A DNA stretch of 64,000 nucleotides, from the NCBI RefSeq assembly GCF_900114155.1, contig NZ_FOSC01000005.1, positions 124,001 to 188,000 of the forward strand. The letters are read 5' to 3'. Of this stretch, positions 57,383 through 64,000 are shown piece by piece. Position numbers and translations under genes: made by a program. How positions within the stretch are numbered: the first letter of the stretch is position 1; each line of letters opens with the position of its first letter. The stretch is from Marinobacter persicus (GTDB taxonomy: Bacteria > Pseudomonadota > Gammaproteobacteria > Pseudomonadales > Oleiphilaceae). Below the pieces are notes generated by a model. That model worked only from the letters and a program-made list of their open reading frames with translations. It did not search any database and had not been told where the DNA came from.

Positions 57383-58303
57383 ATGACAGACGCTGTGTTG
57401 GCGGCCGGAGAAGACAGCGAACTGGCTGGTGGCCGGGAAACCCGTTGGACTTTGAAGGCAATTACCCTGGCCGGCATTCACTGGCGCTGTGTCACTCAAC
57501 AGCGGGTACAGCCGCCGGTTCTGATGCTGCACGGCTGGCTCGATAACGCCATGAGTTTCGTGCATCTGGGGCCGCAACTGGCGGGTTCCCGGGAGGTATA
57601 CGCCCTCGATATGGCCGGCCACGGCTTCTCCGGGCACCGGCCTGAAGGGTACAGCTACTGGTTGATGGATTACGTGGCCGATCTGGCCGAATGCATTGAC
57701 CGGTACTTTTACAGCAGCGGTCAGCGAACCGTCGACCTGGTCGGCCATTCACTGGGAGGGATTGTCTGCGCGCTATACGCAGCGGCATTTCCCGAGCGGG
57801 TGCGCCGGTTGGTGATGATCGACAGCCTGGGCGCCCTGAGCCGTTCGGCAGACGAAACCATTCCCCAGTTGCGCAAGGCCATCCGAAAACGTTTGAGAGG
57901 TTCGTCACCGTCGGCGGTGTATCCGGACCTGGCCACCGCCGCGCGTATCCGTGAGCGGGGATTCAGTCCATTGAGTGCCGAAGCCGCCTTGACGCTGGTG
58001 TCCCGTAGTATGCGCCGCGAGGGTGACGGATGGGTCTGGCGCACCGACCCAAGGCTTCGCCACCCCTCGGCCCTGATGATGACAGAGGAACAGGTGCAGG
58101 CATCGCTGGCTGCCGTGAAAACCCCGGCTCTGTTCATCAAGGGCGAAGATGGCCTGTTGTCTGAACGACAGAACCTGTCGGGCCGTGAACACCTGATTCC
58201 CGGGTTAACGATTGCCGAGGTTCCCGGCGGTCATCACTGCCACCTGGATGGCGACCCGCTATCCGTTGCCACCGCTATCGAGAGGTTTTTCGCCGATGCC
58301 TGA
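57383..58303 (+). CDS. Alpha/beta-fold hydrolase
   Basis: 306 residues. Oxyanion strand MLHGWLDNA near 49, nucleophile elbow GHSLGG with Ser123, a middle cap region (145-225), acid residue in the FIKGEDGLL block near 254, and His in PGGHHCHLDGD near 281. Esterase or epoxide-hydrolase-like; the substrate cannot be told. It starts 13 bases after pilZ and its end overlaps the next gene by 8 bases. Confidence 0.88.
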   Translation: MTDAVLAAGEDSELAGGRETRWTLKAITLAGIHWRCVTQQRVQPPVLMLHGWLDNAMSFVHLGPQLAGSREVYALDMAGHGFSGHRPEGYSYWLMDYVADLAECIDRYFYSSGQRTVDLVGHSLGGIVCALYAAAFPERVRRLVMIDSLGALSRSADETIPQLRKAIRKRLRGSSPSAVYPDLATAARIRERGFSPLSAEAALTLVSRSMRREGDGWVWRTDPRLRHPSALMMTEEQVQASLAAVKTPALFIKGEDGLLSERQNLSGREHLIPGLTIAEVPGGHHCHLDGDPLSVATAIERFFADA

Positions 58304-59207
58304 GTGCACCCGCATGTTTGTGTTCGCACCGTTGTTGTGGGCGTTGTCCCTGTTGATGGCGGCGCCGGCCATGGCCAATCCGTATGCCGAGCCACCGGAG
58401 CCTTTCAGGCAATCCAGCCTGGAAAAGTCCACGGAAATTGAGTCATCCGGCCACCTGGTTCTGTTCAGTCCGTTGCGTGAGATTCGCAGTGAGATTCGTT
58501 CCGAGGTCATGGCCCGGTTGCCGGTCAGTGGTACCGGTCAGTTGTTTGAAGTATCCGCCGATGCCAGCCGGGAAGAAGCCCGTGACCATTACCTGCAAGT
58601 TCTTGGAGAGCGTGGCGCCGCCATTCTGTTTCAGTGTGAGGGCATTGCCTGCGGACGCAGTAATGTCTGGGCCAACCAGGTGTTTCAGCAATCGGAACTC
58701 CTGGGCCGGGATACCAACCAGGATTACCTGGTGGCCGGGGCAATGGATTCCACGGGAAAACGCTGGCTGACACTGGTTTATACTGTTACCAGGGGCAACC
58801 GCCGGGAATACGTCTGGGTCGAACACCTGGGCGTCAGTGCCGGGGCGGTGGTGCCGGGCATGTCCGGCATGCCGGAGCGGATCAGTGGGCCGTTAATCGT
58901 ACCCTGGGAGGGGGGCATCACTTTCCGGTTCGATCTGCCCAGCACCGAGCGCAGGCGCCTGCAGCAGTGGGCGGAAGACGAGCAGACCGAGGTTATCCTG
59001 GCCGGCTTCAGCCGTCTTGAAGACGATGAAACCTTCGGGCAGGCCCGGGCGCGGGCGGCAGACGCGGTGGATTCACTGACCGAGTTGCTGGCCAAAACCG
59101 GCGTTCCACGGGATCAGATCCGTAAACTGCCGGTTGGTCCCGGGGTGCAGGTACCAGGGCCGGACAGGCAGGGTAATCGCATTGAGATTCTGGTCATAAG
59201 GAGGTAG
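58296..59207 (+). CDS. DUF4892-like periplasmic/outer-membrane protein
   Basis: 303 residues from the ATG at 58296 (GAGG 10 bases upstream). A signal peptide ends at about residue 29 (AMA-NPYAEPP). The mature part is soluble, alpha/beta, and the C-terminal segment (about 225-300, ERRRLQQWAEDEQTEVILAG ... NRIEILVIRR) resembles the OmpA-like ending typical of DUF4892 proteins. Function unknown. It overlaps the hydrolase gene by 8 bases; the patatin gene follows after 8 bases. Confidence 0.72.
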   Translation: MPECTRMFVFAPLLWALSLLMAAPAMANPYAEPPEPFRQSSLEKSTEIESSGHLVLFSPLREIRSEIRSEVMARLPVSGTGQLFEVSADASREEARDHYLQVLGERGAAILFQCEGIACGRSNVWANQVFQQSELLGRDTNQDYLVAGAMDSTGKRWLTLVYTVTRGNRREYVWVEHLGVSAGAVVPGMSGMPERISGPLIVPWEGGITFRFDLPSTERRRLQQWAEDEQTEVILAGFSRLEDDETFGQARARAADAVDSLTELLAKTGVPRDQIRKLPVGPGVQVPGPDRQGNRIEILVIRR

Positions 59208-59215
59208 AGCAGATT

Positions 59216-60415
59216 ATGTCCGGAAAACAGGAGAACACCGACACTTCCCGGGATTCGGCCGCTTCCGACGCGCCCGAGCACGGCATGGATACGGTATTGC
59301 ACAGCTCCGACATCACGTCGGCACAATCGCCGGCCAGGCGGCGTAAGCCGGGCAAGGGTAAAACGGTAGCACTGACACTGGGCAGCGGCGGCGCCCGGGG
59401 CTATGCGCACATCGGCGCCATTGAAGTGCTCGAAGAACGGGGCTACGACATCATTGCCATTTCAGGCTGCTCGATGGGCGCGGTCATCGGCGGCATGTTT
59501 GCGGCTGGCAAAATGCAGGAATACAAGGACTGGGTGACAGGCCTTGGTCAGTTTGATGTGCTGAAACTGCTGGATGTCACCTTCAGCTCGGTGGGTGCCA
59601 TCCGGGGCGAAAAAGTGTTTTCCGTGGTGCGGGATATTCTGGGCAAGACCCGCATTGAGGACCTGCCGCTCGCCTATACCGCAGTGGCGACCGACCTGCT
59701 GGCCCACAAGGAAATCTGGTTCCAGGAAGGTCCGCTGGACCGGGCCATTCGCGCATCCATTGCCATTCCCGGCCTGGTGACCCCCCTGATCATGGGCAAC
59801 CGGGTGTTGGTGGATGGCGCCTTGCTCAACCCACTGCCGATTATCCCCACCATCTCCGCCCATGCCGATATGGTCGTGGCCGTTAATCTGGCGGGTGAGG
59901 ATGAAGACATGCGCCGGTTGCCGGACGCCGTGTTTCAGGAAGAAGAGGAAGGCGCCGGCGACATGGAGGAACTGGTGGATACCCTGCGCAGCAAGGCTTC
60001 GCACTGGTTCGACTGGGACACCCTCAAGTCTCTGGCCACCCGCAAACCGGATAATGGCGACACACCCGAGGAAAAAATCACCCGCGAGGTGGCCAGAAAA
60101 GCCCAGGAGAAAGACAAGCGTCCGGTGAATGGGCCGTCTGCGGCGGACGACCATGAAACCATTGACTGGGACAAGCTGGGGATTGGCAAATTCGACGCCA
60201 TGAACCTGGCCATCGAGACCATGCAGAGTGCGCTGGTGCAGTACAAGATTGCCGGTTACCCGCCGGATCTTCTTGTCAACGTGCCGAAGAATGTTTGTCG
60301 CAGCTACGATTACCACAAGGCACCAGAGCTGATTCAGCTTGGCCGCGAGCGTATGGCCCATGCACTGGATCGCTACGAGCAAAAACAGGGCGGCACCGGC
60401 GTCCATTCGCTGTGA
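59216..60415 (+). CDS. Patatin-like phospholipase, RssA type
   Basis: 399 residues. A polar N-terminal extension of about 48 residues precedes the patatin core: glycine-rich oxyanion loop LGSGGARGY (55-63), nucleophile Ser86 in GCSMG, catalytic Asp200 in VDGAL. A charged region near 240-320 then gives way to a helical C-terminus. Such proteins hydrolyse membrane lipids; RssA-type family members are mostly uncharacterised. AAGGAGG about 11 bases upstream is the ribosome site. Confidence 0.92.
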   Translation: MSGKQENTDTSRDSAASDAPEHGMDTVLHSSDITSAQSPARRRKPGKGKTVALTLGSGGARGYAHIGAIEVLEERGYDIIAISGCSMGAVIGGMFAAGKMQEYKDWVTGLGQFDVLKLLDVTFSSVGAIRGEKVFSVVRDILGKTRIEDLPLAYTAVATDLLAHKEIWFQEGPLDRAIRASIAIPGLVTPLIMGNRVLVDGALLNPLPIIPTISAHADMVVAVNLAGEDEDMRRLPDAVFQEEEEGAGDMEELVDTLRSKASHWFDWDTLKSLATRKPDNGDTPEEKITREVARKAQEKDKRPVNGPSAADDHETIDWDKLGIGKFDAMNLAIETMQSALVQYKIAGYPPDLLVNVPKNVCRSYDYHKAPELIQLGRERMAHALDRYEQKQGGTGVHSL

Positions 60416-60488
60416 AGCCGGGCTGCAGGTTGGCCGCCGGGTGCGTATAATGCCCGCTTCCACTTTTGTTGAATCAGGACAATCCATT

Positions 60489-61400
60489 GTGACCAGCCCT
60501 GTCGAAGATTTGCACACCATACGTGATCTGCTGCGCTATGCCGCGTCCCGGTTTGCCGCCTCACCCCTGTATTTCGGCCATGGCACTGACAATGTCTGGG
60601 ACGAGGCCGTGCAGCTGGTGCTACGCAGCGTGCACCTGCCGCTGGAGAACAACCAGATTTTCCTGGACGCCCGGCTGACTCACGCCGAGCGGAAAACCAT
60701 TATTGAACGCATCGAACGCCGCATTGATGAACGCGTGCCCATTGCCTACCTGCTTGGTGAAGGCTGGTTCATGGGCATGCCCTTCAACATTGATGAGCGT
60801 GTACTGGTGCCCCGCTCGCCGCTGGGCGAGCTCCTGGAAAACGGCCTGCAGCCCTGGATTGGCGGTACCGAGGTGACCCGCATTCTGGATCTCTGTACCG
60901 GCAGTGGCTGTATTGGCATCGGTGCTGCCTCGGTGTTCGACCAGGCCGAAGTGGATTTGTCGGACGTGTCGGAAGACGCATTGGCCGTGGCTGAATCGAA
61001 TATTGAATTACACGGTCTGGAAGGGCGGGTACGAACCGTGCGTTCCGATGTCTTTGAAAGCATTGAAGGGCGCTACGATGTCATACTGAGCAATCCGCCT
61101 TATGTCGATGCCGAAGACCTGGCCGACATGCCGCCGGAGTACCATCACGAACCGGCCCTGGGGCTGGCTGCGGGGAACGATGGCCTGGACATTGCCCATC
61201 GCATCATCGCCGGCGCGGCCGACCACCTGAGTGAGGACGGTTTGTTGATTGTCGAGGTTGGCAACTCCTGGGGTGCGATGGACGACGCCTACCCGGACTT
61301 GCCCCTGACCTGGCTGGAATTTGAAAACGGCGGTGACGGCGTGTTTCTGATCACCGCCCGTGATTTGCGCGAATGGCAGGCTGAAAACGTTAAGGCCTGA
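60489..61400 (+). CDS. prmB: Ribosomal protein uL3 glutamine methyltransferase
   Basis: 303 residues from the GTG at 60489, chosen because family members begin about here ([17 protein letters not shown]) and AGGA lies just upstream; the frame is open farther back over the patatin gene's end. SAM motif [13 protein letters not shown] near 135 and the catalytic NPPY motif at Asn202. PrmB methylates a glutamine of ribosomal protein L3. The order prmB-aroC is common in gammaproteobacteria. Confidence 0.95.
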   Translation: MTSPVEDLHTIRDLLRYAASRFAASPLYFGHGTDNVWDEAVQLVLRSVHLPLENNQIFLDARLTHAERKTIIERIERRIDERVPIAYLLGEGWFMGMPFNIDERVLVPRSPLGELLENGLQPWIGGTEVTRILDLCTGSGCIGIGAASVFDQAEVDLSDVSEDALAVAESNIELHGLEGRVRTVRSDVFESIEGRYDVILSNPPYVDAEDLADMPPEYHHEPALGLAAGNDGLDIAHRIIAGAADHLSEDGLLIVEVGNSWGAMDDAYPDLPLTWLEFENGGDGVFLITARDLREWQAENVKA

Positions 61401-61430
61401 TCTTACAAAAACTGGTTAAAGTGCTGAAAT

Positions 61431-62525
61431 ATGTCGGGAAATACCTTTGGTAAGCTCTTCTCTGTGACCACCTTCGGTGAAAGCCACGGCGCTGCTCTGG
61501 GGTGCATTATTGACGGTTGTCCTCCGGGGCTTGAACTGTCTGAAGCCGACATGCAGCGGGATCTGGATCGCCGCAAGCCCGGCACCTCCCGTCACACCAC
61601 CCAGCGCCGGGAAGCGGACGAAGTGCGCATTCTCTCTGGTGTGTTCGAGGGCAAGACCACGGGCACGCCCATCGGCCTGATCATCGAGAACACCGACCAG
61701 CGCTCCAAGGATTACTCGAAAATCGCCGAGCAGTTCCGCCCGGCCCACGCCGATTACACCTACATGCACAAGTACGGCACCCGGGATTATCGTGGCGGTG
61801 GCCGGTCCTCCGCCCGTGAGACGGCCATGCGCGTGGCCGCCGGTGCCGTCGCCCGCAAGTTCCTGGAACAGCGCCTGGGCATCCGGATTCGTGGCTACCT
61901 GTCCCAACTGGGCCCCATCAAAGCTGAAAAGCTGGATTGGAACCAGGTGCATGAAAACCCCTTTTTCTGTCCGGACGCCGACAAGGTGGCAGAAATGGAA
62001 GCCTACATGGACGCCCTGCGTAAAGAAGGCGATTCCATTGGTGCCCGCATCAACGTGGTGGCCGACGGCGTGCCCCCGGGCCTGGGCGAGCCGATTTTTG
62101 ACCGGCTGGATGCCGACCTGGCCCATGCCCTGATGAGCATCAACGCCGTCAAAGGCGTGGAAATTGGCGCCGGATTTGAATGCATCGAGCAAAAAGGCAC
62201 CGAACACCGGGACGAGATGACCCCGGACGGCTTTTTATCCAACAACGCCGGCGGCGTGCTGGGCGGTATTTCCTCCGGCCAGCCGATTGTTGCCAGCATT
62301 GCCCTGAAACCGACCTCCAGCCTGCGTATTCCCGGAAAGGGTATCGACGTTCACGGCAATGCCACCGAGGTGATTACCACCGGTCGTCACGACCCCTGCG
62401 TGGGTATCCGGGCCACACCAATTGCCGAGGCCATGATGGCCATCACCCTGATGGACCACTACCTGCGCCACCGGGGGCAGAACGGCGACGTTCAGGTAAG
62501 CACGCCCGTTCTCGGCCAGCTTTAA
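61431..62525 (+). CDS. aroC: Chorismate synthase
   Basis: 364 residues. Signatures: [17 protein letters not shown] near 10, [22 protein letters not shown] near 122, and the closing [15 protein letters not shown] near 322. It makes chorismate from EPSP using reduced FMN, feeding pabB in this same window. Weak ribosome site. The following MFS frame is in phase with aroC just beyond its stop. Confidence 0.96.
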   Translation: MSGNTFGKLFSVTTFGESHGAALGCIIDGCPPGLELSEADMQRDLDRRKPGTSRHTTQRREADEVRILSGVFEGKTTGTPIGLIIENTDQRSKDYSKIAEQFRPAHADYTYMHKYGTRDYRGGGRSSARETAMRVAAGAVARKFLEQRLGIRIRGYLSQLGPIKAEKLDWNQVHENPFFCPDADKVAEMEAYMDALRKEGDSIGARINVVADGVPPGLGEPIFDRLDADLAHALMSINAVKGVEIGAGFECIEQKGTEHRDEMTPDGFLSNNAGGVLGGISSGQPIVASIALKPTSSLRIPGKGIDVHGNATEVITTGRHDPCVGIRATPIAEAMMAITLMDHYLRHRGQNGDVQVSTPVLGQL

Positions 62526-62543
62526 GCAAGGGGAGGAGGCAGC

Positions 62544-63695
62544 ATCTACTGGCGGCTTTCCAACCTCTACTTCTGGTTCTTTGCCCTCCTTGGAGGGCTT
62601 TTGCCTTACTGGTCCCTTTACCTGGAGGGCCAGGGCTTTTCCTACCTGCAAATCGCCACCCTGATGGCCACTATCCAGCTCACCAAGGTAGTGGCCCCCA
62701 GTGTCTGGGGCTGGCTGGGTGACCGCAGCGGCCAGCGCGTGCGGCTGGTGCGTTTCGGCGCCATCACCGGTTCGCTGTTTTTCGCCGGCGTGTTCCTCGA
62801 ACCCGGCTTTTATGGCCTGTTGCTGGTCATGCTGGCCTTCACCTTTTTCTGGAACGCCATACTCCCGCTGTATGAAGTGATCACCCTGCGCGCCCTGGGC
62901 AAGCGCAGGGACAAGTACGGCAAGGTGCGGCTGTGGGGCTCGGTGGGGTTTATCGGATCAGTGGCGTTGATTGGTGGTTTGCTGGAATTCGTGCCCATCC
63001 AGTCCTTGCCCTGGTTGCTGTTGCCGGTATTTGCGGGCATTGCGCTGTCGGCGTTTCTGGTGCCATCGGAGCGGGGCGAGCGTAAACCGCCGGCGCCCAA
63101 GGGCAGCCTGAAAGCCATCGTCACCCATCCCTCGGTGGTGGCGTTTTTCCTGATGAATTTCCTGTTGCAGGTGTCCCACGGGGCTTACTACACCTTCTTC
63201 AGCATTCATCTGGAGCAACACGGCTATGGCAAACTGGCCATTGGCCTGTTGTGGTCACTGGGTGTGATTGCGGAAATCGGGCTGTTTCTGGTGATGCACC
63301 GACTCACGGCCCGATTCACCGTGCGCCAGATTGTCATTGGTGCGCTGACCCTGACCATGATCCGCTGGATGCTGATTGCCGAAATGACCGGCCTGTTGCC
63401 GGTATTGCTGTTCGCGCAGCTTTTGCACGCGGCCTCCTACGGCGCCTTGCATGCGGTGTCCGTGCAATACATCCAGGGCTTCTTCGGCAAACATCACCAC
63501 GGCCAGGGACAGGCGCTATACAGCGGCCTGACCTTCGGTGCGGGTGGAGCGCTTGGCGCCTGGTTGTCAGGCTTTCTGGTGGATGGATTCAGCACATCCG
63601 CCGCCTTCTGGGGCGGTGCTATGGCCATGGCGATTGCGACGGTGATCACCTGGCGAAAACTCCAGCCGCCACCGGCAGAAACCGCTGACGCCTGA
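62544..63695 (+). CDS. MFS transporter (HcaT/PPP-like); start codon apparently ATC
   Basis: About 383 residues if translation begins at ATC 62544. The excellent ribosome site GGGGAGGAGG (62530-62539) is 4 bases before this codon, and the protein from here (IYWRLSNLYFWFFALLGG) supplies the first membrane helix expected for the 3-phenylpropionic-acid transporter-like family. The frame back to the aroC stop (62523) holds no ATG, GTG or TTG until TTG at 62601, which would cut that helix in half. The rest shows 12 helices with the WGWLGDRSGQR loop after helix 2. Substrate unknown. A point change ATG to ATC, a sequencing error or a true rare start are possible. Confidence 0.82.
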   Translation: MYWRLSNLYFWFFALLGGLLPYWSLYLEGQGFSYLQIATLMATIQLTKVVAPSVWGWLGDRSGQRVRLVRFGAITGSLFFAGVFLEPGFYGLLLVMLAFTFFWNAILPLYEVITLRALGKRRDKYGKVRLWGSVGFIGSVALIGGLLEFVPIQSLPWLLLPVFAGIALSAFLVPSERGERKPPAPKGSLKAIVTHPSVVAFFLMNFLLQVSHGAYYTFFSIHLEQHGYGKLAIGLLWSLGVIAEIGLFLVMHRLTARFTVRQIVIGALTLTMIRWMLIAEMTGLLPVLLFAQLLHAASYGALHAVSVQYIQGFFGKHHHGQGQALYSGLTFGAGGALGAWLSGFLVDGFSTSAAFWGGAMAMAIATVITWRKLQPPPAETADA

Positions 63696-64000
63696 TCAGC
63701 CCCGGGTTTCCTCGGCTTCAATAATCGCCAGCATGGCCCGGGCACTGTTACTCAACTGTCGGCCGGAAAGCGCAATCGCCCCCAATACCCGGGTGACCGG
63801 ATGCCCAACCTCCAACACGGTCAGACTGCTGTCCAGCATACTCACCGGCAGCACGCTCCAGCCCAGTCCCACGCTGGTCATCATCTTGATGGTTTCCAGG
63901 TAATTGGTGGGCATCAGCGGCGCCAGCGGCAGATTGGCTTCCAGGAACAGCCGGCTGACCACCCGGTAAGTGGCCGTGCTGGTATCCGGCAGCAGCGCCG
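63696..64000 (-). CDS. LysR-family transcriptional regulator, C-terminal part (runs off window)
   Basis: About 100 C-terminal residues are visible; the frame stays open to the window end, so the gene continues upstream beyond base 64000. The text LEANLPLAPLMPTNYLETIK followed by VGLGWSVLPVSML is the typical second half of a LysR substrate-binding domain. No HTH is in view. It is convergent with the MFS gene, stop codons adjacent (TGATCA). Confidence 0.85.
   Translation of the reverse strand, partial: ALLPDTSTATYRVVSRLFLEANLPLAPLMPTNYLETIKMMTSVGLGWSVLPVSMLDSSLTVLEVGHPVTRVLGAIALSGRQLSNSARAMLAIIEAEETRG

Overview
The window reads as a typical chromosomal segment of a marine gammaproteobacterium, most likely Marinobacter or a close relative (inference from gene order and protein resemblance recalled from memory; no database was searched). 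The block nadA-bepA-tusA-like-perM-bcp-dapA-bamC-purC, the methylcitrate cluster gntR-prpB-prpC-acnD-prpF-prpD, the maoC/fadD/hrpA neighbourhood and the holB-pilZ pair all resemble Pseudomonas-type genomes. Coding density is high, base composition is even and GC-rich, and there is no gene-free stretch above 300 bases (the longest, 25629-25917, carries the SRP RNA). I see no prophage, insertion sequence, CRISPR array or secondary-metabolite cluster.

Layout. 1-8.1 kb: envelope and biosynthesis genes (tail of nadA, bepA, TusA-like, perM, bcp, dapA, bamC, purC, an outer-membrane barrel gene whose signal peptide looks frameshifted, a UDP-glucuronate epimerase-like gene). 8.1-12.4 kb: RluA-type pseudouridine synthase, then a run of kinase-fold genes (ROK sugar kinase, a DUF2897 membrane peptide, fructosamine-kinase family, DUF2252) and tRNA-Val(GAC) with its own promoter and terminator. 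12.5-13.8 kb: HTH protein and galU. 14.0-22.6 kb: propionate (2-methylcitrate) operon led by a GntR/FCD regulator with palindromic operator-like sites; related palindromic repeats lie on both sides of acnD. 22.6-25.6 kb: a PrsK-like sensor kinase whose ATP-binding domain appears cut off, divergent from a 2OG-Fe(II) oxygenase.

25.7-30.6 kb: 4.5S RNA, dnaX, ybaB, recR, rnd, YcgL and YcgN, tightly packed. 30.6-35.3 kb: a small membrane protein, a VWA protein with Glu-Pro repeats on both sides of its single membrane span, a MoxR ATPase and a CoxE-type VWA protein, probably a MoxR/VWA chaperone-like module. 35.3-43.2 kb: a structured intergenic region with a strong minus-strand terminator, MaoC hydratase, acyl-CoA ligase, hrpA and a KAS III-like synthase (lipid metabolism plus RNA helicase). 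43.3-48.6 kb: mlaA, gspA, gspB, dinG. 48.7-52.7 kb: cysB and cysH overlapping tail to tail, thrH, and pabB, with a large inverted repeat between the last two. 52.8-64 kb: DUF58-tgpA-holB-pilZ-hydrolase-DUF4892-patatin-prmB-aroC-MFS transporter, nearly all co-directional with several 4-base stop/start overlaps, ending in a partial LysR gene.

I did not find a clear, wholly new multi-gene system. The best leads are local anomalies: the truncated and re-tailed sensor kinase, the MFS gene with no canonical start codon, the frameshifted signal peptide, the palindromic repeats flanking acnD, the candidate small-RNA locus at 35.3-35.5 kb, and the Glu-Pro-rich VWA/MoxR/CoxE module.
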